DNA of 64,000 nt from Glebionis coronaria (taxonomy: Eukaryota; Streptophyta; Magnoliopsida; Asterales; Asteraceae), in assembly GCA_025667525.1 (NCBI GenBank), contig CM046878.1, positions 577,076,868-577,140,867 on the forward strand, written 5' to 3'. Below, one piece after another: positions 10,776 to 21,896 of this stretch. The notes beneath the pieces were generated by a model. That model ran no database searches. It saw only the letters and a list, made by a program, of their open reading frames with translations, and had not been told where the DNA came from. Both the position numbers and the translations under genes were made by a program. Positions within the stretch are counted from its first letter, which is position 1. Each line of letters opens with the position of its first letter.

Positions 10776-11216
10776 AAACGGGCGGGCACGGGCTGCGGGT
10801 TAAACGGGCGACGAGCTAAACGGGCGACGGGTCAAACGGGCGCGGGCTAAATGGGTACGGGCGAAACGGGCGTATGTTAAAATGGGAAAAAAAACATAGA
10901 AGCGTAGAATTAAAAATTAATACTTGTTTGAAAGCCCGGGATAAAAAATTTATTAAAAAATATCCGTCGAGTAGCCATATTTGTATTTTATACGTGCGCT
11001 CATTAAGCTCATTTAATTTTTTTACATGTGCGTCCGTTTAATCCATAATAAATAATTGGCAAAAAGTGCCCCATCCTTTTTTGAAAAGTATCAAAAAATG
11101 CCCATATGAATCAAAATAGGCAAGATTTGCCACCTCTAGGTTGGACGGATACGGGCAACGGATCAAATGACTATGGGCAAAACGGACGCGGACCAAACGG
11201 ACGTGTTTCAAATAGA
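10776..11216. repeat. Degenerate GGGCTAAACGGGCG-type repeats
   Basis: About six irregular units of the form GG(C/T)TAAACGGGCG lie at 10,776-10,874. A weaker series in the same orientation (CAAACGGACG) lies at 11,141-11,216. The unit length varies from about 13 to 18 bp. The sequence between is AT-rich and non-coding. The origin is unknown. Confidence 0.5.
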
Positions 11217-11959
11217 CACAAATCAAGCGAAGAAATTGAAAAAATATGCGTGATTAAAAAGTTTTAAAATTGTTGAAAATAAAACGAATAAAAAAAAGAA
11301 ATCAAACAGGACCAGTCGCACAAGTTCTGAAACTTGAACTATTTTAGCCCAAAAACCTCTGTTTTATTGCGCATAGGTGTTAAGGCAAAACCAACAAAGA
11401 GTTTTGAAGGTTGATATCAAATTTTTTTTATAAACATGCTTTCATTTTATGGTTTAGGCGATGTTGGACATTATCTTTTTTCCTCTTTGATCTCCTGTTG
11501 ATGCCACACAGTTACAGATGGTCCTGGTGTTGGTATTAAAATCGAAATAGATGGTGCTTGACTTGGAGCCTAGGAAGTTGCTCGAGTAATATCAGCCATT
11601 GTGTACTGTGGGTGACCCATTGGACGAATTTGAGGAGATAAGTGAACCGATATGAATTAGCAATATAAAAACTACGCAAAGTTTCCATATATTCTTTACC
11701 CATAATAAAAAGTAAAATCATTAGAATTACAAATATATATAAGAAACTATTAAAAATTTATTTTAGTGTAAAAAACAGTTCTAAGCTTGAAATAACCTTT
11801 TTTTTTTAAATTTGTATAACTGAATTAAAAAGATATTACAAATGTAAATTGGATCAACTCGAAAACCAAACTTAATTTATATATGATTTTCGATTCGGTA
11901 AATGTATAATTTAAAGCCAGCTCGGTTAGTTTTTTATTTATCCAAAGTTATTTGCAAAC

Positions 11960-12390
11960 GAACTAATGAGCACCCTTGGACCGACCCGTTAGATAGAAGA
12001 TCCACACTCAGACCTGCTGATGTTTTGGTTTTTGGATGTGTTGGAGGTAAACATGCGTGCATTGATTTAACAAGGGTTTCTCCTCTCGCGGGGTTAGGCA
12101 GTCGAGATTTTACAGCGGGTCAGACTGCTATAAAAGCTGCCTCGTGCAAAATGACTAAACACGAGAAAGCATGTGTGAAAAATCAACACGTGTTTATTCC
12201 TTTCGCGTTTGATACATTTGGTTTCCTTGCACATGAGGCGGTGGAGCTACTTACCAGAATATAACATGTTATGAATAGTAATGTTTTGACTCCTAAATTC
12301 ACAAACGTTGTATTCAGTAGATTTGCTTTTGCTATACAAAAAAGGCTAGCGGCGCAGTTTGTTGCTCGTTTGTCTTCTCCTAGTATGTAA
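11960..12390 (+). pseudogene. Reverse-transcriptase-associated C-terminal relic
   Basis: An open frame carries LRPADVLVFG, GGKHACIDLTRVSPL, FIPFAFDTFGFLAHEAV and, after one in-frame TAA at 12,262-12,264, continues with FAFAIQKRLAAQFVARL to a stop at 12,388-12,390. From memory this is the C-terminal domain of plant proteins that carry a LINE/RTE-like reverse transcriptase (pattern LRPADILVxxW - DVTGVSPL - FxxLGxxxQRGxxAQLVARLP). The polymerase part is absent upstream. The upstream 20 codons do not look homologous, so this is a truncated insertion with a nonsense mutation. The family name is from recollection; the presence of one coherent frame through the stop is seen directly. Confidence 0.65.
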
Positions 12391-12477
12391 ATTATAATTA
12401 TTGTTATCAATTAAATCTTCCGTTTTAATGGTAAGTAAGCCGAATGATTAAAACAACAAAAAAATGGAAAAAAAAAA

Positions 12478-12560
12478 ACCAGGTTTATAAGGTGGCTCGA
12501 ACACAGGATCTACGTTACTAGATAATGAGTCTTAACCATCTTGTAAATCTGACTCTTCAT
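12478..12560 (-). other. tRNA-like (A/B-box) segment
   Basis: On the minus strand GATGGTTAAGACTCATT resembles an A box, and TGTTCGAGCC follows about 40 bp later as a B box. It does not fold into an intact tRNA by eye. It is likely a tRNA-derived repeat (SINE-like) remnant. Confidence 0.3.
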
Positions 12561-14510
12561 TCACATATACAATATTATTGAACTCGTTATTTGGTAAAAC
12601 ACAAAAATCTACGTAGCTCACAAGCTTTGTTTATTTGACATGATCTCTAATTTACTAGAATAACCGACGATTCTCATTTTGAAGTAACTAAATGACATAT
12701 AAAATTAAAACATTAACATTTCCACATATGCTAAAAAATGATACACATAGTTTTTACATGTTAGTCAATGAAACATGATTTCGCATCATGTAATCTGCTT
12801 TGATGATTGAAAATGAAGCAACATATAGAGTCGAGCTTTTTGTCAAGTAACCGGCACTCGTTTGAGCCGAGCTCTAATGAGTCACGAGCTCATACCGTGA
12901 AAGTAAGGTCAAAGTGTTTATCGAGCCGATCTCCACCTAAATTTGAGCTTATCTATTATTTCAAACTTAATTAGTTAAAAAAACATATTATCATAAACAA
13001 ATCGGGATTCTCGAGCATATTTCTAACTTTCTCGAGCTTGTCTCGTGAAGGCTCGCCACCACGAACAATCCAAACATAATAATGTCAAGTCGACTTAAGC
13101 CCTACCAAAGTTTGGCTTGATTTAGCTCGTTTTCTTTTACCTCTTTCAGGTCTTGTAATTCGGACACAAGCCCAAGTCTACATAAATGATGCCGGTGCCA
13201 ACTTTTACATGGATCCAATCTATCATAAAAATGTTAACTTCCGAAAAGAGTCATGTGTGTGTTCACAAAGCACAAGTGTACCGCTAAGATCGAAATTAAA
13301 ACCCATTTGAAGTTATCATGCAAAAACATCATCAACACAACCACTAGAAAACTCATTTAGAAAGAAGAAGTTGGTCAAAAGCAGTACGTACTATCATATG
13401 TACAAAATACTATGATGGTACACATAATTGAAAGAGAAAACGGAAAAGATATTCACTTTTGCGAGTCTCATGGTAAACATATAACCTAAAAGAGAAAAAA
13501 ATTTGATTTTGGTCTTGTGACTTTCTTAAAAGACATAGCTAAAAGAGAAAATGCAAAAAATACCAATTAATAATTATTTGTTCTTATTATTGATAATAAT
13601 AATCATGAGTGCACGTTGTTTAAATTTTGTTCAAATACTTTATTTGTTGATTAGATTTCAATAACAGTAAGCCGAATGTTAAAAAAGATAAAATGAGTAT
13701 AAAAAAAGTTGTTAAAGAACATCCTGACTCAGGTTTAGCCATGATCCCCCAACAACTTCAATGTTATATGCAATTATTTTTAGAAAACTCATGATTTTTT
13801 AAATGACAAAAACTAATACGCACTTATATAAAATTATTATAAACAGCTTTTATACCAAATCTTGTTATCTACAAAGCTCGAACATGTGCCTTTAGTTTGC
13901 TAAATGTATTTCTTTTATAGAAGCATTGTTATATCTTCTTACATTTTTTACATATTTATCTTACTCACACAAGATCTAACATGTGTATTTTACTCATTAG
14001 CTTTCTCATGATTTAATTGTTAGTTTTTTCCTCTTATCAAGATCGTGTAAGAAGAAGGATATGAAAAACCGTACCAAATACATGATAGGAAAATACATTG
14101 GGGAAGTTTAGAAACCACCATAGATTGGTCTGATGTCCTCACAAAATGTAAAAGCGGATGACTAGCAAAAACTAGTAAAAACTCACTCATTTAAAAAAAA
14201 TATTTAAGATAAAATTTGAGAAATTAAATATGAAAAAGTTAAAAGAGGATAACTGATTTTCAACAAAGAGAGTACGCGTTATATATTCAACTTATGAAGG
14301 CCACAACTAATGTCACTGTGAAAAAATATATTATACATTAGCATAATGACGATGTCATTTATTTTCGAACATTTCAAAATAAAAAAGAAACTATACTTTT
14401 GGAATGGGGAAACACTTTTTTTAGCTCATTTTAAATGACTCAAACTCTGAAAACCAAACAAATAGTATAAATAAACAACGAAATAGTACTAACCAAAAAA
14501 GTAGAGGTGA

Positions 14511-14590
14511 AGGCAACAAGGATCGAACTTGCGCCCAAGACTTATTAGAACGCATATTCAAGCCTTGACGCCAACCACACCTACATGTTT
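14511..14590 (-). other. tRNA-like (A/B-box) segment
   Basis: The minus strand reads TGGTTGGCGTCAAGGC (A-box-like), then CAAGTTCGATCCTTG (B-box-like) about 40 bp further on. It is SINE-like or a tRNA relic rather than an intact tRNA. Confidence 0.3.
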
Positions 14591-15139
14591 GATTCTCAAA
14601 TAAATAACTATACATTCAAAATCAACGTATATACATTGTCTTTTTTTCTTTTTCACTTCCGGTTTATGACATTGTTTTCAAACTCGGTTCAATCTATCCA
14701 TGTTAGTTGGTTGAACATATTCTAGTCATAAGAACATGTCAAATTAAACCGAATTTTTATATTTTTAGAATTCGACTAAATGTGTCGGGTTTGAAATGAT
14801 CCGAGTTAATGTGATTCTCTAGACTCGGCTGATTTTTTTGGGTTTTTTTTTTTTTACAAATACAGCAAATGAAACTTTTGGAAATATAAGATTATTAAAC
14901 GCTTAAACCAAACAAATGAAACTTTATTTTGATTAGCTGAAACAAAAAGAGAACTATAACTTTGAGCATATCAAAATAAAAAAACAAGAGTATAATTTTG
15001 GAATAGGAAAACAATTTATTTTGGTAGTCAATATATTGAGCATTAAATCCACATGTTTTTAACTCATTTTTAAAAGACTCATATAAGTTGATTTTCCCAC
15101 TTGACCACAATAGCATAAATAGACAACGAATAAGAAAAT

Positions 15140-15205
15140 AAAAAGGGAATAGAAGGCTCGAACTTGGGACGTGGCATTTATGAAAGACCATGCTTAAGCC
15201 TTCAC
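15140..15205 (-). other. tRNA-like (B-box) segment
   Basis: The minus strand carries AAGTTCGAGCCTTC as a B-box-like core with GAAGGCTTAAGCATGG upstream. It lies immediately left of the copy A boundary and is absent left of copy B. Confidence 0.25.
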
Positions 15206-15721
15206 ACGCATTTTAATAGCATTGGTGACAAGTTAAATCACCCATGCACGGGTGTACCTCCTTTGATACTTGAGGCCCCAAAACTGACTTTTATTTAGCT
15301 TGCAAAATTCACTTCATACTCTCGTCTACGATACACTTATTAAAGCGAATCCAAATACGAGATTACCAAGCAAAAAGGAAAAAACAAAGCTCCAAAACAC
15401 TTTCAAATTCCAAACTACTATTATAAGCTTGAAGTCAGAACTTATGCATGTGTTATAAAATTGTTTGGCAAAATAGCAAGAAACGAAAGTTATTAATAAA
15501 AAATAACATAAAGTAAATCAAAATAATCCAACTAATCATTATAAGTATCCAACCCCTAATAGAGTGCAACCAACCAACATTTGAATAAATTATGATCGAA
15601 GTATAAGTTGTGACGCGACGATTTTATGTGAGATAATTTGACAGAAGCAATAAAAATAGGCCTTTTTGTTCAAAGAATTTAAGTTAAATAGATGTAAAAA
15701 GATATTAAACATAAAACATGA

Positions 15722-15800
15722 GATACTCTTGTGGTAAACGAAGTGTAACATATTCATAAGGTATAAAGTTCGATTCTCACGTAGTAGTTTCAGGCTTTTT
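15722..15800 (+). other. tRNA-like (A/B-box) segment
   Basis: TTGTGGTAAACGAAGTG resembles an A box, and AAAGTTCGATTCTCAC lies about 40 bp further on as a B box. Copy B has the same at about 51,128-51,206. Low-confidence SINE-like relic. Confidence 0.3.
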
Positions 15801-15869
15801 ATTCTTTCTTCTAAATCATGTTTTATCGACTCTTCTTTCTTATATCTCGTAAACATTGTTTTCTGTCTT

Positions 15870-16895
15870 ATATTAAAATTTTATAATTTAAGTTCATTTG
15901 AATATCAAATTTTATTTTGAATACCAAGGACTAATCTCCATTTTAATCTAATGGATAAGATTAAAACAAAAACTTATTTTTCATCTTTTTTTCAAACATT
16001 AATATCTTTTAAACCGTTAATCGTTATGTGAAAAAAAAATATCATTGCTACGGCAATTTAATTATCTTTCTACAGATATATTATATGATATACTTTTGAC
16101 AAAAAAAAAATCGTTTTTTTTCGTTGCGAAAAACTATCATATATGATACTAAATATCATATATGATAATAACACTAGTATCATATATGATATACTTATCA
16201 TATATGATATACTTATCATATATGATATAAATCAATATCATATATGATTCTGTAATAATTTGTAACCTATCACTAATATCATATATGATAAAACACTATT
16301 ATCATATATGATAAAACACTATTATCATATATGATATTTTACGCAAATTTAAAGCAATGTACTTTTCGAAATGTACCGTTTTGATACGTGTACTCTAAAA
16401 AAGTTGTACAATAGTAACGAACTTTAATAAGGTGTTCTGATTTGCACATTAAGGTGACGTGTCACGTTATCAGTGACACGTGTTAGCCTTTTCGGGGTGA
16501 CACATCATCAAAATGTGCATAAGGGAACAGTTATGAAAGTTCGTTTCTACTGTACAACTTTTTAAGAGTACACGTACCAAATCGGTACATTTTGAAAAGT
16601 ACATTGCTATTCTGACTAAATAAAAAAAACGAATATTTTTTCTTCAAAAGTATATCATATTGCATATCTGTAGGAAGCTAATTAAATACTCGTCGCAATG
16701 GTATATTTTTTTCCGTCTAACATTTAACGGTTTAGAAGATATTCAAATTTTAAAAATAAATGAAATAATTAAATACTTTTAATCTTATACATTAGATATG
16801 ATGAGCATGAATGGTGAGAATGAGTCCCTTAGTATTAATGATAAATATGGTATCCAAAATAATTTTACTCAAATTTTATGTGTTTTAAAATAAGT
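15870..16895. mobile_element. Foldback element with long inverted arms
   Basis: The left arm (about 15,870-16,470) and right arm (about 16,480-16,895) are imperfect inverted copies. AATACCAAGGACTAATC pairs with sequence near 16,830. AATCTAATGGATAAGATTAAAA pairs with sequence near 16,790, AAACCGTTAA with 16,725-16,735, CTACAGATAT with 16,665-16,675, and AATGTACTTTTCGAAATGTACC with 16,585-16,610. The centre has GACGTGTCAC/GTGACACGT. No protein is encoded. It could be a long-TIR Mutator-like MITE. No target duplication could be fixed, so the ends are approximate. Both duplicated copies have it. Confidence 0.7.
16136..16335. repeat. Array of the 12-bp palindrome ATCATATATGAT
   Basis: Nine exact copies of ATCATATATGAT are spread over 200 bp in the left arm of the foldback element, with spacers such as ACTAA, ATACTT and AAAACACTATT. 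The counterpart in copy B (51,513-51,671) has five exact and two altered copies. The array is therefore changing in number between the paralogues. Confidence 0.9.
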
Positions 16896-17040
16896 AAATA
16901 CTTGTTTACTTAAGCTTTATTTATTCTACTTAAATTGCAGATCTGCAAGAAAACTTTATAAATCCCATTACAATATCGTTGCAAATTTCATTTCTTGAGA
17001 TATTTCACAAACGATTCAAAAACATATGGTTTCATCTGCG

Positions 17041-17475
17041 AGGGGTGTGTTTTGTGAAACTAGCAGTAGCAGTTAGAAGTAGCAATTAACGGTTAGCAGT
17101 AAGAATTAGCAAGAGCAGTTAGCAGTAGCAGTTAGCAATAGCAGTTAATTTAAAAAAGTGTTTGGTACATTAACAGTAACTGTAATTTGAATGTCTAAAA
17201 AGACATAAATAGACATACATATATAAATAGAAAACTTTTTTAGATTTAATGTGTTATATTAATGAGGGTATTTATGTAATTTACTATGTTTATGCTCTTT
17301 AACTAATTAAGCTCTTCTAAAAATGCTCATTGAAAGAGCATATGAGAAATTAGCATTTTCATGATAAATGCTAATGCTAATGGTTTTAACCAAACAAGAA
17401 TTTTTATCAATAATGCTAAACGCTAATGCTAATAGTCAAAAATGCTATTAGAAAAGCTGTTACCAGACACAGCCT
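17041..17475. mobile_element. Small TIR MITE with AGCAGT-type subterminal repeats
   Basis: The left end AGGGGTGTGTTTTGTGAAACT and the complement of the right end AGGCTGTGTCTGGTAACAG are related. Left subterminal GTTAGCAGTAGCAGTTAGCA runs and right ATTAGCATT/GCTAATGC runs are complementary in style. No target duplication could be confirmed. The superfamily is uncertain (hAT or PIF/Harbinger). It is present in copy B at 52,378-52,818. Confidence 0.55.
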
Positions 17476-17955
17476 AGTAGAAGTAACTGTTTTAAATGCC
17501 ACAACCTAAAGATTTGCCTTCGATCCTTGTTTTCTTTAAAGGCAAATATTATTAACCACCAAATGAACAACGATACAAAGGCAGACCTCTAAAACAAGAA
17601 AATATAGAGGTTGCAAATTATAGAAATTACAAATAGACCCTCAAAGCAAAAAAAATAGGCTACCCACAACGCAAATGGGTCACGACCTAGTTTTTTTAGA
17701 TTTCTCTCTCCTTCGATCTAGTGCGACCTATTTGCCACAACAAGGTAACCTAGTGCGACCTAGTTAAAGATTTTTTTCTTAAACACAATAAATTTCATAA
17801 AAAAACATTACATTTATTTTTAAAAAAACATTACATTTATTTTAAGAAAAAACATTACACGTATTTAAAAAAAAACATTTAAAATAAACAGTACAATAAT
17901 CCTAATAATTTAAATTATAGCGTTCCTTGATCTTATCCTTCATTTCTTGCAAGGC

Positions 17956-18474
17956 TTATTGTTTGGCTTCCGGTAAGTTGGGGTTGATTTTGGCGTTGTA
18001 AAACAACAAGTATTTATCGCGTTTCTTTGATTCAGCAAGATCGATTGCCCGACGTTGTAATTCGGTCTTTTCTTTTTTCAAATTCAGCTCCTGTTGCTTG
18101 ATGATAAAGTACACATATTGTTGCTGCTTCTTTTTTCCCCACCTGATGTCTTTCATCTTTTCCCATTTGGTGGTCACAGCATCAACAAATGAAGACTTCC
18201 CTGTTGATGAAGATGTTGATGACTTCTTTTTAGCTTTATCACGACCTATTGGCCGGTATTCTTGAGTCTCTTCCACCTCATCTTTAGAATCATAGAGCAC
18301 ATCCATGTAACTAGCGTGTCCAGAACCAGAAGTGGTTTCAGAAGTATTGGATTTCCTGTTACTTTTTTTTCTGCGTAAACCTTGGCATCTCAATCTGTAT
18401 TCAACTCGGGTGATCTTTGAGCACATTCTACGCCTCCTGAGATTGAAAGTCTTTTTTGTAAGTCCTAAATTCAT
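17956..18474 (-). pseudogene. PIF/Harbinger ORF1-like C-terminal (NAM-associated) fragment
   Basis: A 172-codon minus-strand frame. Residues about 75-90 read RPIGRDKAKKKSSTSSS, followed by a KWEKMKDIRWGKKKQQQY stretch and a charged helix ELNLKKEKTELQRRAID, ending NPNLPEAKQ. The RPIGRDKAK motif followed by a Ser-rich linker and a Glu/Lys-rich coiled helix is the C-terminal domain shared by plant NAM-associated proteins and Harbinger ORF1 (Myb/SANT-like) proteins, which help the transposase bind ends. The N-terminal SANT part is missing, and stops lie upstream of 18,474. In copy B one base change creates a stop near 53,711, leaving 116 codons. Family assignment is from memory. Confidence 0.6.
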
Positions 18475-20800
18475 GAGCCGTTAACTATCTTCTGACTTGA
18501 TGTTGTGAGTTGGGAATAGCCGCTTATTCTAATGATAGTACTATTGGATTGACGACCCTATCTGAGACCAGGGCATTACGCTGAGTAACCTTTGGGAAGG
18601 ATAATTTTATGAGAATAAAAATTGGTATTTTAGCAATTGATACCCTAGTAGGGGCACTGGAATTCTTATAGTCATGCTGGCATTTGGCGTGGGTGACTAA
18701 GTTAAGGGGTCGGTGTCATGAGCTTAATACAATTCATTAGCTATTGCTATAAGATGGAATGCCTGATTAATAGATTGTATGGCCACAATGCTATTAAACA
18801 ATTGTGAATCATTTTTACGATGTGTTCAACAATGTTTTGTTAAACCTATAGACTTACTCAACATTTGTGTTTATGATTTTAAGCATGTATTTCAGGTACT
18901 TGAATTTGTTGAGTTACGGAGCTTGCTGGAGAAGGATTGCGAGATTGCTTTTGTTGTGATTTGGTCTAAAACAGATTTCTTTCCCGTTTGTCATAAATTT
19001 ATAGTATATGGTCCAGTACTTTGGTAAAAGGTTTGTCGTTTTGTAAAGATCCTTGGGGAACCTGAACGCTACTCTAATATTTTTAAACTGATTTTATTTG
19101 GATTGAAGGTTTTAGACATTGATTTAAATTATTTCCTTATTTATTCCTAAATATATTGTTTTAGGGTCATATAAAGAGTATTGTAAACGAAGTTTGTGAA
19201 TAACACCCAATTGTGTATTTCCTCTGCGCAATGTAAATTGGGGGTGTTATAATGTCCGAATTAAAATTGCACCGTCACGTGATAACCGTATTAGATCATT
19301 CACACTATTATCAAAAAAGCTTCAACGAACAAAACCGTATAACGAACACATAATTGCTAATTAGAAATGCTCGAGTCAACATCCACGTCCCACATTGGTA
19401 GCTTCAAAATAGAAAAGTTCTACCATGAAGAGATTAAATTTGGTATTATTCATTTATTAAAAACCATGTCAAAAAAAATCCCACATAGGTTACAATACTT
19501 AAATCTTCCTTACTGATATAGTGTCGGGGGATCAAGACCTTACATGTCAAGACTGCTACTATGTTTTCAGATATATGGGTTCATGAAGTTTATTCGTAAA
19601 GCCAAAAAGGTAAAACCTCATGAAACTCTATGTCCGAAAAATTAATACCCGTCCTTAAATTTTTTTATCCATCATTTAGAAAACGTAAATGCTAAAAGAA
19701 TCCACAACAAACCCGAAAGCTGTGAATTACGAAACATAGAACCTTAACGTTAATTGATCGTAAGTTGCAACACCAACAATACTTTGGTGCATGACAAATG
19801 AAGAAGAACAAAAATACTACAAAGATACCACCACCTAAGTATTAACAAATATGCACACGGTATACCTTTTAACAATTTCTCTATTGATCACCAATTAAGC
19901 TTTACAGTCAAATAAACTATTTCATCATCCTCGATCTCAATTGACTAATAAACTTATATTCAACCGCAAAATAATTCAGTTGTAACGAAAAGAAAGAAAG
20001 CACACTAATATAACATCACACAGATAAGGGTTATGGATTTTGCATGATATGTAGAAGTTCTAGTATAATCACTAGCACAATACAACAACCAATATTGGGT
20101 CACAATTTCGATTCAATATCTAATACAAAGTGTATGGGTAACGTAAGTTAGGTGGATCGGTGCAACGTTTCTACTGAACTGAAAAATCTCTAAGTTATAT
20201 AGAATTCTTGAACAACAAATATAGGGCCGCGAAAAAAGGTGTCGCCCTCTAAGTTATTTAGGATTCTTGAACCAAATGATCTATAAATTTGCGTTAGTTA
20301 AAATACTAAGTGTTATACAACCTCGTGTACAAATAACATTTTGTCTTATGAGTCGAGTACATGCCCAGCCTTAGTAAAGCGTGTGGTTCCGACAAGCCAA
20401 CGATTTTACTTTTTTTTTATCTTCCTCTTTATTAAAAACTGAAATTTGAATGTTGTACAAAGTATTTTTGTTGGTTAATTCAACAGCCAATCATCGTGTG
20501 AAAACGGAAAAAAGAAGCTAAACCAAGTCTTAACATCAAGGTAAATAAAAGAACAACTTTCATCCGTGAAACAATTCTTTTTTTCATTACAGATCGGAAA
20601 GTGAAATGTAAGTCCATCCATTATTCTTATTTACTACTCGTAATTGATAAGTACATGATTACAAATATTCAGTTCGTGTTTATCATTTTTTTTATTCGAC
20701 ATTTGTTGGCCTGTTATCGTTATGTTTAACGAAGACATTCTTTAAACAACCTTATTGTACATACATGTACATCATTCCTTCCAAGTGAGGTAACTTCATG
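18475..20800. other. Non-coding DNA, no supported gene
   Basis: A plus-strand 82-codon frame (18,779-19,027) has an equivalent in copy B, but the differences between copies change amino acids freely and no family is recognised, so it is not called. At 19,398/19,399 copy A lacks about 499 bp found in copy B (54,744-55,242). Otherwise the region is AT-rich without recognisable features. Confidence 0.45.
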
Positions 20801-20808
20801 ACCAAAAG

Positions 20809-21620
20809 TAGGGTTGTAATTTTGTCAAGTTTTTATCAAGCAACTCGAGCTTGAGTTCGAGCTTAGATCTATCAGCCAAGTTTTTATCAAGCTCAAGCCC
20901 AAAAAATAGTTCGAAACCTATATCAAGCTTAAGCTCAAGATTTTAATAGCTTGGTTGGAGTTCTTATCAAACTTTTTAAAACTTTAATATAACTATGTTT
21001 TCATGTTGAATTTATATAAGCATCTAAGAGTTAATTTGAGTATTAACCTAATTATAAGGGCTTATTTCATAAATAAATAAATAACATATTTTAGGAAGAA
21101 TTTTAACTCTAATTAAATTTTTGTACTCATAATTTGATATTTTTGAATTTATCATGAATTATTTCATATATTATTTGGATGTAAACATAAAGATTCTATT
21201 ACTATAAAATACATCATCTCAATAATTATAAGAAGATATATTTAGTTGAAATATTGTGTATGTTCGAACACTAATTGCTAGTATTTTGGCTTATTTTTTA
21301 TTCTAATGTTGGATTTTTGTATAAAGTATGCTTTTATTAATTTTGTTAATTTTAAATGAATCAAATTTAATTTCCATTTATATATTATGTTTGTTATACT
21401 TTATATCTATGTTTATTGATATGTGTGACTACAAAAAAATCATTTTATACATATTCGAATTTTTTAAGCCAAGCTCAAGCATATAATTTTTTCATCAAGT
21501 CAAGCTCAAGCATCAATAGTTAAAGCTTGACACGCTAACAAGTCAAGCTCAAGTCTACAATTTTTTATCAAACAAAGCTCAAGCTCTATCAAACTCGAGT
21601 TCGACTCGATTACACCCCTA
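20809..21620. mobile_element. hAT-type non-autonomous element (812 bp)
   Basis: Termini TAGGGTTGTAAT and TAGGGGTGTAAT (complement of the right end) are flanked by a perfect 8-bp target duplication ACCAAAAG (20,801-20,808 and 21,621-21,628). Subterminal TCAAGCTC/GAGCTTGA motifs are abundant at both ends, and the centre is AT-rich and non-coding. The same element with the same duplication is in copy B at 56,653-57,464, so it inserted before the duplication. Confidence 0.88.
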
Positions 21621-21896
21621 ACCAAAAGCACTATCCTAACTAAATCACGAAAGCCCGAAAGAAAATGCTTGAGAAACAACCCATGAGATACTCGATTATA
21701 TTATATTTTAATATAAAATAAGTAAGCCATTTGAGTTGTTTGGATAGGGTGGATCGGGAGAAACATTTCAGGCTCATTCTTGTTGTGATGATAAACCGAT
21801 ATGAGTTTGGGACGGAATTCCTTCATTCTTGTGGGGAGTGAAGTTATTCGGCTATTCAGTATTTTTTCAATTCGAGCCTCCAATTTTGATGACTTT

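Larger units (their letters stand above)
12391..15209. other. Long non-coding stretch with tRNA-like segments
   Basis: No gene is supported in 2.8 kb of AT-rich DNA. Three minus-strand segments (about 12,478-12,560, 14,511-14,590 and 15,140-15,205) have an RNA polymerase III B-box-like GTTCGA(T/G)CC core, listed separately. Around 12,830-13,130 GAGC/GCTCGAG motifs recur, as in worn hAT subterminal repeats. A tandem-duplication breakpoint ends the region at 15,209/15,210. Confidence 0.45.

Noticed and set aside
16136..16335. Regularly repeated motif considered as a CRISPR-like array
   Set aside because: Units are 12-bp perfect palindromes with irregular short spacers inside a plant foldback element; no cas-type genes and no bacterial context.
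18779..19027. An 82-codon plus frame with equivalents in both copies
   Set aside because: Differences between the copies are mostly amino-acid changing, and no domain is recognised.
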